From positions 1-64,000 of IMG/VR virus record IMGVR_UViG_3300021961_011268: a DNA stretch of 64,000 bases; one strand, 5' to 3'. A program made the position numbers and the translations under genes. This document shows positions 7,057 to 15,023 of this stretch, piece by piece (the first letter of the stretch is position 1; every line of letters starts with the position of its first letter). The notes under the pieces are model-generated. The model was not told the DNA's origin. It made no database searches and worked only from the letters and a program-made list of their open reading frames with translations. This DNA is from a virus.

Positions 7057-8256
7057 ATGAAAGTAGAAATCTATTCAAAAAGTGATTGCCCATTTTGTGA
7101 AAAAGCAAAACAATGGTTTAAATCTCATGGTTATTCATATATTGAGCATAAGCTTGAGACAAATGAGGAAAGGGCTGCTTTATATCAAAAAATTCCTGGT
7201 GCTCGTTCTGTTCCGCAAATTTTTATTAATGATAAATTAATTGGTACATATGATCAATTTATGGAAATATCAGATTCATTGATTAAAAAAGAATCTGGTG
7301 GAATGATGCAATTCTCTGAAACATATAAACCGTTTTATTATCCTTGGGCTGTTGAACTTACTCGAAAACATGAAGCAATCCATTGGGTTGAGGATGAAGT
7401 TGATTTGTCTGAAGATATGAGTGATTGGAAAACTGGTAAACTCACTCCTGTTGAAAAAGATTATATTACAAATATCTTACGATTATTTACTCAATCAGAT
7501 GTAGCTGTTGGTCAAAACTATTATGACTACTATATTCCAAGATTAAAAAATAATGAAATACGTAATATGCTTGGATCTTTTGCTTGTCGTGAAGGTGTAC
7601 ATCAAAGAGCATACGCACTTCTAAATGAAACTCTTGGATTATCAGATTCAGAATACCATGCATTTCTTGAATATAAAGAGATGGTTGAAAAACTCGAATT
7701 TATGATTGATAATGATGTTAATTCAATTCGTGGTCTTGCCCTTTCAATGGCACGATCTGTTTTCAATGAAGGTGTTGCACTCTTTGCTTCATTTGTAATG
7801 TTACTTAATTTCCAACGTTTTGGCAAAATGAAAGGAATGGGTAAAGTTGTTGAATGGTCAATACGTGATGAAACAATGCACGTTGAAGGAAATGCTCGTA
7901 TTTTCAAAACGCTTTGTTTAGAAAATCCACGTATTGTCAATGATGAGTTCAAAGCAGAAATTTATGAAATGTCTCGTACTGCAGTAAAACTTGAAGATAA
8001 ATTTATTAGCTTAGCATATAAGATGGGTGAAATTGAAGGTCTTACTTCTGATGAAGTAAAAAAATATATAAGATATATTACTGATCGAAGATTAATACAA
8101 CTTGGCCTAAAACCAAATTTTAAAGTAAAAGAAAATCCTTTACCATGGCTAGAATGGATTCTAAATGGTGCAGATTTTACAAACTTTTTTGAAGGAAGAG
8201 TTACTGAATATGAAGTAGCTGGTTTAACAGGAAAATGGGAAAGCGCTTATGAGTAA
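7057..8256 (+). CDS. nrdB: Glutaredoxin-NrdB fusion, ribonucleotide reductase beta subunit
   Basis: Residues 1-80 form a glutaredoxin with active site CPFC (Cys11, Cys14) and the SVPQIFIND loop; residues from about 90 form the ferritin-like radical subunit. Metal ligands line up with the E. coli enzyme: Asp116, Glu179, His182, Glu238, Glu272, His275, and the radical Tyr186 is present (EGVHQRAY). The fusion brings the electron donor to the same holoenzyme as NrdA, whose CVNC tail it can reduce. The stop codon overlaps the ATG of a small zinc-ribbon-like gene. Function is confident; whether both metals are iron cannot be read from sequence. Confidence 0.95.
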   Translation: MKVEIYSKSDCPFCEKAKQWFKSHGYSYIEHKLETNEERAALYQKIPGARSVPQIFINDKLIGTYDQFMEISDSLIKKESGGMMQFSETYKPFYYPWAVELTRKHEAIHWVEDEVDLSEDMSDWKTGKLTPVEKDYITNILRLFTQSDVAVGQNYYDYYIPRLKNNEIRNMLGSFACREGVHQRAYALLNETLGLSDSEYHAFLEYKEMVEKLEFMIDNDVNSIRGLALSMARSVFNEGVALFASFVMLLNFQRFGKMKGMGKVVEWSIRDETMHVEGNARIFKTLCLENPRIVNDEFKAEIYEMSRTAVKLEDKFISLAYKMGEIEGLTSDEVKKYIRYITDRRLIQLGLKPNFKVKENPLPWLEWILNGADFTNFFEGRVTEYEVAGLTGKWESAYE

Positions 8257-8428
8257 ATATATTATTGAATGCGATGAATGTTTATCAACATATATCGTAA
8301 TAGTAGAAGATAACGACAATGAAGATGGTTTAACACCTGAAAATTGTTGTATGTGCAACTCATTAATTTCTGCTGAATTGCTTGATGATCTTGATACAGA
8401 AGAATCTCTTTATTGGGCCCCTGTGTGA
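8249..8428 (+). CDS. Small acidic zinc-ribbon-like protein, 59 aa
   Basis: ATG at 8249 overlaps the nrdB stop; TGA at 8426-8428. Two cysteine pairs (ECDEC near the N-terminus and CCMC about 24 residues later) could bind one zinc in a rubredoxin-like knuckle pair; the remainder is strongly acidic (EDNDNED, LLDDLDTEES). Translational coupling to nrdB suggests co-expression with nucleotide metabolism. The family is not recognised and function is unknown. Confidence 0.6.
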   Translation: MSKYIIECDECLSTYIVIVEDNDNEDGLTPENCCMCNSLISAELLDDLDTEESLYWAPV

Positions 8429-8584
8429 TCAAGAGCATTTAATGTTATATATCTATACAATTAACATCATCTGAAAACCCATATAGATTTTCTTATAATA
8501 ATATTACAAAAATATTTTTATATATATAATAATGTTACAAAAATCAATATATAATTATAATATTATTATAAGAAATGACTCAAG

Positions 8585-9025
8585 ATGACCTGGTTTTATA
8601 AAAATAAGCCTTTTACTTCAGATATGATTAAAGATTATCAAGGGTTTGTATATGTAATTACAAATATTGCTGATAATAATAAAAAATATATTGGTAAAAA
8701 GAATTTTATTAGTAAAATTACAAAACAACCTCTTAAAGGATTCAAACGTAAAAGAAAAATCCTTAAAGAATCTGATTGGCAAGATTATTATGGCTCGTCA
8801 GATAAAGTCAATCAATTATTACTAGAACATGGCCCAGAAGTATTTCATCGAGAAATAATTCATCTCTGTAAAACAAAAGGCGAAATGTCATATGTAGAAC
8901 TTTGGTACCAAATGATCACTCACGCTTTGATATCAGACGAATATTATAATGGTATTATAGGTTGCCGTATAAATCATCGATCTGTTACAACTCTAGATCC
9001 AAAGACGCTCAAAACTGAACTGTAA
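8585..9025 (+). CDS. GIY-YIG-like nuclease family protein
   Basis: The N-terminal region has the paired strands typical of GIY-YIG domains: FVYVITNIAD (GIY position) and KKYIGKKNF (YIG position), then WQDYYGSS and a helix with a candidate metal-binding Glu in SYVELWYQM. Proteins of this shape in T4-like phages are nucleases or free-standing homing-endonuclease relatives. The basic stretch GFKRKRKILK could contact DNA. The 155 bases upstream (8429-8584) are AT-rich with several TATAAT-like boxes but no clear TTTACA partner. A hairpin terminator overlaps the stop codon. Substrate unknown. Confidence 0.6.
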   Translation: MTWFYKNKPFTSDMIKDYQGFVYVITNIADNNKKYIGKKNFISKITKQPLKGFKRKRKILKESDWQDYYGSSDKVNQLLLEHGPEVFHREIIHLCKTKGEMSYVELWYQMITHALISDEYYNGIIGCRINHRSVTTLDPKTLKTEL

Positions 9026-9045
9026 CAAAAATGTTACAGTTTTTA
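9020..9045 (+). terminator. Rho-independent terminator overlapping the GIY-YIG gene stop
   Basis: Perfect inverted repeat CTGTAAC / GTTACAG (9020-9039) around AAAAAT, followed by TTTTTATAAAA. The stop codon TAA (9023-9025) lies in the 5' arm. Confidence 0.75.
9021..9038. repeat. 18-nt intergenic element, copy 1 (reverse orientation)
   Basis: Reads as the near reverse complement of the TGTTACATTTTTGTTACA element seen at 19491, 27325 and 36013, each time directly after a stop codon and upstream of a hairpin plus promoter. Here it is a perfect inverted repeat. Confidence 0.55.
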
Positions 9046-9053
9046 TAAAAATT

Positions 9054-9083
9054 AAAAAAAGTGCATACGATGTGCATTTTTTT
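9054..9083 (+). terminator. A-tract/T-tract hairpin of the repeated intergenic cassette
   Basis: A7, then TGCAT pairing with ATGTGCA through one bulged base, then T7. Equivalent hairpins stand at 19513, 27348 and 36035; those at 19513 and 36035 have perfect ATGCAC/GTGCAT stems. The symmetric A and T tracts make it potentially bidirectional. Confidence 0.65.
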
Positions 9084-9084
9084 G

Positions 9085-9113
9085 TTTACAACATCTAAAT
9101 AATATAATATAAT
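9085..9113 (+). promoter_or_regulatory. Sigma-70-like promoter, TTTACA-17-TATAAT
   Basis: TTTACA 9085-9090 starts within the T-tract edge of the hairpin; TATAAT at 9108-9113. The downstream leader TCAAAACAACAAAAGGACA (9121-9139) carrying the SD is shared with the 19591 and 27414 leaders. Confidence 0.85.
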
Positions 9114-9146
9114 GAATCTATCAAAACAACAAAAGGACACTATATT

Positions 9147-9536
9147 ATGAATACCGAATTAAAAAACATTAGAGAGCAAATTGAACAAGAACGTCTGGAT
9201 CGTATTGCTGAAGCCAAAAAGATAAAATCATATATTAATTATCATGGTTATTCAGACGTAACGCCATACGAAGTGGTTGAAGTTATTTCTGATCAAACAG
9301 TTGTTGTCCGTGAAATGGATGCTGAACTTGATCCAAACTGGAAAATGGATATTCGTGAAGGTGGATTTGTAGGTCACGTTGTAAATAACGGTGGCGAGTG
9401 GATAATCACTTCAAATCCTAAAAATCCAACTTATCGCGCTCGTTGGTCAAAAGCAAAAGGTCAATGGCAAATAAGAAATGGACAGCGTATGCGTATGGCT
9501 GATCAACCTCGCAAATTTTATGATTATAACTTCTAA
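9147..9536 (+). CDS. Hypothetical phage protein, 129 aa
   Basis: First gene of a transcription unit with a strong promoter and leader. The N-terminal 30 residues are a charged helix (REQIEQERLDRIAEAKK); the rest is beta-rich with SH3/KOW-like character (YEVVEVISDQTVVVREMD, EGGFVGHVVNNGGEW) and a basic C-terminal segment (RARWSKAKGQWQIRNGQR) likely to contact nucleic acid or ribosome. The family is known to me only as conserved phage protein. An early host-takeover role is inferred from promoter type. The stop overlaps the next ATG by one base. Confidence 0.6.
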   Translation: MNTELKNIREQIEQERLDRIAEAKKIKSYINYHGYSDVTPYEVVEVISDQTVVVREMDAELDPNWKMDIREGGFVGHVVNNGGEWIITSNPKNPTYRARWSKAKGQWQIRNGQRMRMADQPRKFYDYNF

Positions 9537-9964
9537 TGGGTAATATGCATCTCGTCAAGGGTCTTTATAATATAGACTCGCGTAAACCAAAAAATGGCAA
9601 AGTTCCGCAAGATCGTCTTGCGGCGCTTCGCATTGAGTGGAAAAAATATAATAAACTAATGAAGCAATCACGATTGCATTCAAAGGTAATTAAAAAGTTT
9701 GATGATTTTGTTTTATATACTCAAGGTAAATATAGGCCAGAAGAAGCAAAACGTAAACGTCAAATAATTACAGAAAGGTTTGATCAAACAAAGCATATTG
9801 CCAAATCGCATGGTGATCAAATCGGTGGTATGGGTGCAGCAAAAGAAAAGAATATGTATACCGGCGATCTCATTGTAGGTATTGCTACTATGCACAAATC
9901 AAATCTTGTTCCAGTGATGCGTGGAACAAAGCAAGCTGAAGAGTTTGCAAAAATGCGTCGATAA
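9536..9964 (+). CDS. Conserved phage hypothetical, basic, 142 aa
   Basis: A lysine/arginine-rich, mostly helical protein (LRIEWKKYNKLMKQSRLHSK, YRPEEAKRKRQIITERF) ending in a conserved-looking module LIVGIATMHKSNLVPVMRG and a basic tail. ATG at 9536 shares its A with the stop of the upstream gene. Likely DNA or RNA binding by composition. I recall relatives in marine T4-like phages but no function. Confidence 0.55.
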   Translation: MGNMHLVKGLYNIDSRKPKNGKVPQDRLAALRIEWKKYNKLMKQSRLHSKVIKKFDDFVLYTQGKYRPEEAKRKRQIITERFDQTKHIAKSHGDQIGGMGAAKEKNMYTGDLIVGIATMHKSNLVPVMRGTKQAEEFAKMRR

Positions 9965-9969
9965 ATCTA

Positions 9970-9998
9970 TTTACAAATAGGTTTGAATGATATATAAT
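9970..9998 (+). promoter_or_regulatory. Sigma-70-like promoter, TTTACA-17-TATAAT
   Basis: TTTACA 9970-9975, 17-base spacer, TATAAT 9993-9998, embedded in the AAATCTATTTACA context also found at 1557 and 23918. It serves 10031 and probably the RNase H gene. Confidence 0.8.
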
Positions 9999-10030
9999 GG
10001 ATATATTAATAATTGAAAAAGGAATATAAT

Positions 10031-10225
10031 ATGAAAAAATTTATGAATAGCTTTTTGAAAGCAAGAGAAATTGATAAATTTGAATTTTTGATCGGAATAA
10101 TAATTTATGGCTTCTGCTTTTTTGAATTCTTCTATTCATATCCAGATAATTATTTAGATTTTTTTGGTTGCTTTGTTGGTCTATTCTTTATGTGGGATGG
10201 ACTGCTTAAAATAAAGGAATATTAA
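10031..10225 (+). CDS. Small membrane protein, 64 aa
   Basis: The ATG at 10031 is preferred over an in-frame TTG at 10013 because AAAAGGA sits at 10016-10022, the right distance upstream. After a charged 20-residue start (FLKAREIDKFEF) come two hydrophobic segments (LIGIIIYGFCFFEFF and FFGCFVGLFFMWDGL) separated by a short polar loop, ending KIKEY. It precedes the replication nuclease by 3 bases. Early expression of a two-pass membrane peptide suggests host membrane modification; function unknown. Confidence 0.6.
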   Translation: MKKFMNSFLKAREIDKFEFLIGIIIYGFCFFEFFYSYPDNYLDFFGCFVGLFFMWDGLLKIKEY

Positions 10226-10228
10226 TAG

Positions 10229-11092
10229 ATGATTATCATTGATTATTCAGCAATTTCTATATCAAATATTGCAATCCAAAAGTTACAACCTGACGAAGAT
10301 CTCTTTCGCCATATGGTTCTCAATTCCATACGTATGTATCGTAAAAAGTATGGTCGCGATTATGGCGAAATTGTTCTTGCTTGTGATGCCGGAGGTAATT
10401 GGCGTAAAGACATATATCCAGAATATAAGTATGCACGTAGTCAAGGTCGTAAAGATTCAGATCTAGATTGGACTCGCATATATGAAATATTAAATAAAAT
10501 TGTTGATGAAATTAAAACATCATTTCCATATGTAGTTCTTCGTAAAGAAGGTATGGAAGCTGATGATATTATTAATTCTCTTGTTGAATACACACAAGAG
10601 TTTGGTAATTACGAAAAAGTTATGATTATTTCTGGTGACAAAGACTTTGCACAATTACAAAAATATTCAAATGTTGATCAATATTCTCCAATTACAAAAA
10701 AGCTTATCAAAGTTGATGACCCACACGCTGTTTTAAAAACACAAATATTAAAAGGAGATGGTTCTGATGGAGTTCCAAATATATTATCGCCTGATGATGT
10801 TTTTGTTCAAGAAAGTGTACGGCAAACTCCTTTAAGAAAAAAACTAATTGAAACTTTTATTTCAGCAAAAGATGTTCGTGATGTAATGACTGATGATCAA
10901 TATCGTAATTATATTCGTAATAAAAAAATGATTGATCTATCAGAATGTCCAATTGAATTAAAAGAATATATAATTAAACAATATGATTTACAATATGGTT
11001 CTCAACATCTTAATCGTTGTAAAGTGATGCCATATTTTATACAACATAACTGTCGTAACTTATTAGAAAATATAACGGATTTTATACAATGA
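10229..11092 (+). CDS. rnh: T4-type RNase H, 5'-3' FEN-like exonuclease
   Basis: Removes RNA primers and 5' flaps during lagging-strand synthesis. PIN/FEN features are visible: the N-terminal Asp (MIIIDYSA), LACDAGGNWRKDIYPEYK, the acidic site EGMEADDIINSL near residue 113, and IISGDKDFAQLQ near 140, followed by the DGVPNILSPDD helix-hairpin region that coordinates K+ and DNA. Length 287 aa is close to T4 RNase H (305 aa). It overlaps the next gene by 4 bases (ATGA). Assignment is strong. Confidence 0.9.
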   Translation: MIIIDYSAISISNIAIQKLQPDEDLFRHMVLNSIRMYRKKYGRDYGEIVLACDAGGNWRKDIYPEYKYARSQGRKDSDLDWTRIYEILNKIVDEIKTSFPYVVLRKEGMEADDIINSLVEYTQEFGNYEKVMIISGDKDFAQLQKYSNVDQYSPITKKLIKVDDPHAVLKTQILKGDGSDGVPNILSPDDVFVQESVRQTPLRKKLIETFISAKDVRDVMTDDQYRNYIRNKKMIDLSECPIELKEYIIKQYDLQYGSQHLNRCKVMPYFIQHNCRNLLENITDFIQ

Positions 11093-11520
11093 AATTAAAA
11101 AAATATAGTTTAGTTCATGAAATATTTGAGGCTGCATCAAAAGGTCGTCTTAAATCAGATAAAGTAGAAATACTTAAATATAACGATTGTGTTCAAATAC
11201 GTGATTATCTACGTTGCTTTTATGATGATCGTGTACAATTTGCATTACCTGAGGGTAAACCCCCGTATACACCCGCGGGTGAGCATACTGCTCCTACAAA
11301 TTTAATGCGAAAAAATAAGGAATTACAATATCTTGTAAAAGGTATACCTGCATGTGATCGTATGGCAAAAATGAAAAGAGAACAAAAATTTATTGAATTG
11401 CTTGAAGGTGTACACCCAAAAGATGCAGAACTTCTTATTGATATGGTAAACAAAAATACTCCAAAGGGAATTAGTAAAGAAGTAGTAAAAGAAGCATTTC
11501 CTGGATTATTGCCTGATTAA
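11089..11520 (+). CDS. DUF6433-like T4-phage protein
   Basis: Begins SLVHEIFEAASKGRLKSDKV and contains the conserved stretch LPEGKPPYTPAGEHTAPTNL, then helical C-terminus KREQKFIELLEGVHPKDAEL, which I recall as a family restricted to T4-like phages (DUF6433). It is generally found beside replication genes. It is translationally coupled to RNase H through an ATGA overlap, which suggests a role near replication or DNA repair. The Pro-rich conserved segment explains the locally GC-rich DNA at 11255-11285. Confidence 0.65.
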   Translation: MKLKKYSLVHEIFEAASKGRLKSDKVEILKYNDCVQIRDYLRCFYDDRVQFALPEGKPPYTPAGEHTAPTNLMRKNKELQYLVKGIPACDRMAKMKREQKFIELLEGVHPKDAELLIDMVNKNTPKGISKEVVKEAFPGLLPD

Positions 11521-11537
11521 TCCTTAAGAGATATATA

Positions 11538-12092
11538 ATGAATATTTTTATACTTGATAAAGATCCAATAATTGCAGCTCAATTGCAATGTAATAAACAC
11601 GTTCCAAAAATGATAGTCGAAAGTGCACAAATGCTTTCGACTGTTCATCGTATGTTGGATGGCATTGAAGAACGTCGACCTTCAAAGTCTGGTAAGACTA
11701 TGTCAAAGTATTGGATTCTACCTGATGCTCGTGAAGATATATTATATAAAGCTGTGCATATGCATCATCCTTGTACTATATGGACCGCACAATCAAATAA
11801 CAATTATAACTGGCATTGGGTTCACTTTGCAGCTCTTTGTGATGAATATAAGTATCGTTATGGTAAAGTCCATTCGACTGATAGATTGCTTCGTAAAGCA
11901 TTGAAAGAATTGCCAAGTAATATTTCATTTGGTGATCTGACTCCGCAACCACTTGCAATGAAGTCTAATCCAGAATGTATAGCACTTAAAGATCCTGTTA
12001 AAGCTTATAGAGCTTTTTATCAAACAAAACAAGATCGTTTTAAGATGGTATGGTCCAAACGTCCAGTGCCAGAATGGTTTGTATATAAATAA
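11538..12092 (+). CDS. Conserved phage/bacterial protein with DKxP and RYGKVH motifs, 184 aa
   Basis: N-terminus IFILDKDPIIAAQLQCNKHV, then KMIVESAQMLSTVHRM, HPCTIWTAQSNNNYNW and YKYRYGKVHSTD form a well-conserved pattern I recall from many phages and some bacteria, sometimes loosely annotated as pyrimidine-dimer glycosylase-like. The pattern of His, Lys, Glu and Trp residues suggests an enzyme or nucleotide-binding protein, but no assay-based function is known to me. It lies between replication genes and the lysozyme operon. Annotated as unknown; glycosylase relation is only a possibility. Confidence 0.6.
   Translation: MNIFILDKDPIIAAQLQCNKHVPKMIVESAQMLSTVHRMLDGIEERRPSKSGKTMSKYWILPDAREDILYKAVHMHHPCTIWTAQSNNNYNWHWVHFAALCDEYKYRYGKVHSTDRLLRKALKELPSNISFGDLTPQPLAMKSNPECIALKDPVKAYRAFYQTKQDRFKMVWSKRPVPEWFVYK
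12084..12091 (+). promoter_or_regulatory. Late-type promoter TATAAATA before the lysozyme operon
   Basis: Exact octamer over the stop codon of the previous gene, 24 bases before the ATG at 12115. Late control fits the lysozyme gene two positions downstream. Confidence 0.55.
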
Positions 12093-12114
12093 ATCATATT
12101 AGTAAGGAAATACA

Positions 12115-12360
12115 ATGCCTCTCTATTCAATGAAAAACCTGAAAACTGGTGAAATATCTGATATGCATCTGAGTTTTGCTGAACGTGAAGCTCTACTTGA
12201 AACTGGTGAATATCAACAACAAATAACAAGTATACATATTGTGTCTGGTGTAAAAAGTTTACACTCAAGAACGCCAGATGGATTTAAAGATTTATTAAAA
12301 AATATGAAAAAGAAACGTGGCCGTCCAGCCAAAAATATGTCTATCACAGGAGATAAATAA
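12115..12360 (+). CDS. Small T4-like phage protein (FmdB-like N-terminus), 81 aa
   Basis: PLYSMKNLKTGEISDMHLSF resembles the start of FmdB-type regulatory proteins, but the CxxC zinc knuckles of that family are missing; HSRTPDGFKDLLKNMKKKRG is the conserved C-terminal piece in phage relatives, with an AT-hook-like GRPAKN end (RGRPAK). The AT-hook would favour binding to the AT-rich DNA here. It abuts the lysozyme gene directly (stop at 12360, ATG at 12361). Function unproven. Confidence 0.55.
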   Translation: MPLYSMKNLKTGEISDMHLSFAEREALLETGEYQQQITSIHIVSGVKSLHSRTPDGFKDLLKNMKKKRGRPAKNMSITGDK

Positions 12361-12801
12361 ATGGACCTTAAAAAATTACAAAAAGACCTTGAAACTGACG
12401 AAGGTGTTGTGTATAAAGTTTATAAAGATCATCTTGACTATCCAACATTTGGAATAGGTCATTTGATTCTTAAATCAGATCCTGAGTATGGTCAAGACGA
12501 AGGTACTCCTGTTTCTGAAGAGCGAGTTGCAGAAGCATTTGAAAAAGATTGTCAAAGTGTATTATCTGATTGTACAATTCTTTATGATTCTTTTTATACG
12601 TTTCCAGAAGAAGTACAACTTATATTAGCAAATCAAATGTTTAATATGGGTCTTACACGCTTAAGTAAATTTAAAAACTATAATAAAGCAATCAATGCTG
12701 GTGACTGGAAACAAGCAGCGATTGAAGGTCGCGATTCATTATGGTATCGTCAAGTAACTAATCGTGCTGAACGTCTTATGAGAAGATTAGAAGAAGTTTA
12801 A
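12361..12801 (+). CDS. e: T4-type lysozyme (GH24 endolysin)
   Basis: Cleaves the glycan strand of peptidoglycan at lysis. The catalytic triad of T4 lysozyme is conserved in position: Glu14 (TDEG), Asp23 (YKDH) and Thr29 (YPTFGIGHL), followed by the helical lobe ending SLWYRQVTNRAERLMRR, comparable to the SRWYNQTPNRAKRV of T4. Length 146 aa versus 164 aa in T4. No signal peptide, so release needs a holin. SD AGGAG at about 12350. Confidence 0.93.
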   Translation: MDLKKLQKDLETDEGVVYKVYKDHLDYPTFGIGHLILKSDPEYGQDEGTPVSEERVAEAFEKDCQSVLSDCTILYDSFYTFPEEVQLILANQMFNMGLTRLSKFKNYNKAINAGDWKQAAIEGRDSLWYRQVTNRAERLMRRLEEV

Positions 12802-12816
12802 AATGAAAGATAGATT

Positions 12817-13488
12817 ATGTTTGAACATGAAAAAGTTACTTTGGGATATAAAGATTTACGCTGTGAAACTACCGATATTGGAAGGCGTTATTATACTCCT
12901 ACTGGCGAGCATTATCCAAGTATCACAACTGTTCTAGGTGAACTTTCAAAAGACTCAATAATGAAATGGCGAGCTCGAGTTGGTGAAGAAGAAGCTAATA
13001 AAATCTCAACTCGAGCAGCTAATCGTGGTACTGCTGTTCATAACATACTTGAAAAATATGTCAATAATGAAGAAATATCAAAAGATACTTTACCTCATAT
13101 TTACAATTCATATCTTAAAATAAAACCAATTCTTGATCAAAGTTTATCATTAGTATATTCTCAAGAAGCTCCTCTTTATTCAGATTATTTAAAGATTGCA
13201 GGAAGAGTAGATCTTGTCGGTGTATGGGATGGTGTACCTTCTATTATTGACTATAAGACAAGTCGTAAAGAAAAGAAAAAGGAATGGTGTGAAGGTTATT
13301 TTATGCAATGTGCCTTTTATTCTCTTGCATGGGAAGAACGTACTGGAATGGGCATACCAAATATTGTAGTTGTAATGGATGTTGATAATTCAGATCCAAT
13401 TATATTTAAAGAGCATCGAGATAATTGGATAGATAAACTAAAAAATGCAATTGAATTTTATAATTTTCGTAAGAATGGAACAGTATAA
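12817..13488 (+). CDS. PD-(D/E)XK exonuclease (RecB/Cas4-like)
   Basis: The RecB-type nuclease motifs are visible: AANRGTAVHNILEKY (His), AGRVDLVGVW (first Asp) and PSIIDYKTSRK (Asp-x-Lys), then QCAFYSLAWEERTG (Gln/Tyr motif). The N-terminal YPSITTVLGELS segment is typical of phage-encoded exonucleases of this type. It probably processes DNA ends during recombination or degrades host DNA. It stands alone between the lysozyme and the glycan module, its stop 3 bases before kdsA. Confidence 0.85.
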   Translation: MFEHEKVTLGYKDLRCETTDIGRRYYTPTGEHYPSITTVLGELSKDSIMKWRARVGEEEANKISTRAANRGTAVHNILEKYVNNEEISKDTLPHIYNSYLKIKPILDQSLSLVYSQEAPLYSDYLKIAGRVDLVGVWDGVPSIIDYKTSRKEKKKEWCEGYFMQCAFYSLAWEERTGMGIPNIVVVMDVDNSDPIIFKEHRDNWIDKLKNAIEFYNFRKNGTV

Positions 13489-13491
13489 GAA

Positions 13492-14268
13492 ATGATAAGA
13501 CGACTAATAGCAGGTCCATGTCAGGCAGAAGACTATGATCTATCATATCAAATTGCAAAACACATGAAAGATATTTGTGACAAATATTCAATTGAATATT
13601 ATTTTAAAGCAAGTTTTGATAAGGCAAATCGTAGTCATATTGATGGTAAGCGTGGTCCTGGTCTTCACGAAACTCTTCATCAATTCAAGAAGCTGAAAAA
13701 AGATATACCAAATCTTAAGATATGTACAGACATTCATGAGTCTTGGCAAGCAAAAGAAGTTTGTGGATTTGTTGATATTATTCAGATACCAGCATTCCTT
13801 TGCCGTCAAACAGATTTAATTCAAGCAGCTTGTGACATTGGTGTTATTGTAAATATTAAAAAAGGACAATTCCTTTCACCAACCGATGTTCCAAATATTT
13901 TATCAAAGACTCGTGGCGAAGTCTGGATTACAGAACGTGGTACATGTTTTGGATATAATAATTTAGTAGTAGATTTTAATGGTATGCAATGGATGCTTAA
14001 GAATGTGAAAGCACCGCTTGTCTTTGATGTAACCCATTCAACACAAAAACCTGGTGGTAATGGTCAATCATCAGGTGGTAATCGAGAATATACACCAGGT
14101 TTATTCAAAGCAGCTCATGCAATCGGTGTTGAAAACTTTTTCCTTGAAGTACACCCAGATCCAGACAATGCACCAAGTGATGGACAAAATATGATGTATT
14201 TAAAAGATGTAGAACCATTATTAAATAACTTACAAGGTCAACTTCCTTGGCCTATGTGGATTGATTGA
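13492..14268 (+). CDS. kdsA: KDO-8-phosphate synthase, metal-dependent type
   Basis: Condenses arabinose 5-phosphate with PEP to KDO-8-phosphate, the first committed step to the inner-core LPS sugar KDO. Conserved segments include IAGPCQAE, YYFKASFDKANRS, TDIHESWQA, QIPAFLCRQTDL, KKGQFLSPTDV, FDVTHSTQ and EVHPDPDNAPSDG. Cys10 in AGPC stands where metal-dependent enzymes (Aquifex type) have their metal-binding Cys; the E. coli metal-free enzyme has Asn. Full length at 258 aa. First gene of a long chain of overlapping glycan genes. No phosphatase (kdsC) or isomerase (kdsD) is seen beside it, so these must come from the host. Confidence 0.93.
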   Translation: MIRRLIAGPCQAEDYDLSYQIAKHMKDICDKYSIEYYFKASFDKANRSHIDGKRGPGLHETLHQFKKLKKDIPNLKICTDIHESWQAKEVCGFVDIIQIPAFLCRQTDLIQAACDIGVIVNIKKGQFLSPTDVPNILSKTRGEVWITERGTCFGYNNLVVDFNGMQWMLKNVKAPLVFDVTHSTQKPGGNGQSSGGNREYTPGLFKAAHAIGVENFFLEVHPDPDNAPSDGQNMMYLKDVEPLLNNLQGQLPWPMWID

Positions 14269-15023
14269 TGAAAGACCGTATTAATTCTCTTTTTGCTATT
14301 TGTATTCCAGCTCGTTATGGATCAACACGATTTCCAGGTAAACCACTAGAAGATCTTGGTAATGGTAAAAATTTGATTCAGCACGTATATGATATTTGTG
14401 CCTCGACTGGTATCGATACTTATGTCTTGACTGATTCAATTGATATTATTAAATCTCTTGGTTCTAAACGTCGTACTATGATGACTATTAATAAACACGA
14501 AAATGGTACAAGTCGTTGTGCTGAATTTATGTATCGCCATCGTTATAATTCATATCGATATATTATTAATGTTCAAGGTGATATGGTTGATATAAGGCCT
14601 GATATGATTCAACAAATCGTTAATTATATTAGTAATCTTTACCTATTAAATGTTAGTGGTCAAATACCAGATGTTCTTAGCCTTTATACTGAAATGAAAC
14701 AAGAAGACCGTGAGAATCCTCACGTTGTTAAATGTATACATAACAATAATATATTAGCAAAAGCAATATGGTTCTTGAGAGCTCCGCTAGAGTATGGCAG
14801 TCAACATTTAGGAATCTACGGCTATACAAAGGATGCTCTATTAAACTATAATGAGCTTGATCGTACTGAGCACGAACAGATCGAATCGTTAGAGCAATTA
14901 AGATGGTGTGTTAATGATATAGATTTTAGGTTATTAAAAACAGATTATGATGGCCAAGAAATCAATACGCCTGAAGACTTAGAAAAATGGAAAGACATAA
15001 ATATTAAAGGTTATAATAAATGA
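14268..15023 (+). CDS. kdsB: CMP-KDO synthetase (3-deoxy-manno-octulosonate cytidylyltransferase)
   Basis: Activates KDO with CTP. The nucleotide-binding loop IPARYGSTRFPGKPL, the metal site region INVQGDMVDI, HLGIYGYTKDALL and the C-terminal ESLEQLRWCVN match KdsB; length 251 aa is typical. Start is ATG at 14268, sharing its A with the kdsA stop codon. Overlaps the cupin gene by 4 bases. With KdsA it lets the phage supply an activated KDO-like sugar for one of the glycosyltransferases downstream. A related ketosugar acid is possible. Confidence 0.9.
   Translation: MKDRINSLFAICIPARYGSTRFPGKPLEDLGNGKNLIQHVYDICASTGIDTYVLTDSIDIIKSLGSKRRTMMTINKHENGTSRCAEFMYRHRYNSYRYIINVQGDMVDIRPDMIQQIVNYISNLYLLNVSGQIPDVLSLYTEMKQEDRENPHVVKCIHNNNILAKAIWFLRAPLEYGSQHLGIYGYTKDALLNYNELDRTEHEQIESLEQLRWCVNDIDFRLLKTDYDGQEINTPEDLEKWKDINIKGYNK

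Noticed and set aside
8429-8584. Possible tRNA or ncRNA in the AT-rich gap
   Set aside because: No cloverleaf arms or T-loop sequence can be found; only AT-rich boxes.
11255-11290. GC-rich spot with CCCCCG and CCCGCGGG as a possible hairpin or insertion scar
   Set aside because: It encodes the conserved Pro-rich segment of the DUF6433-like protein; the composition follows from Pro, Gly and Lys codons.
12017-12268. 82-codon minus-strand frame across 12020-12268
   Set aside because: Spans the late promoter and start of the 12115 gene on the other strand; sequence reads as antisense low-complexity.
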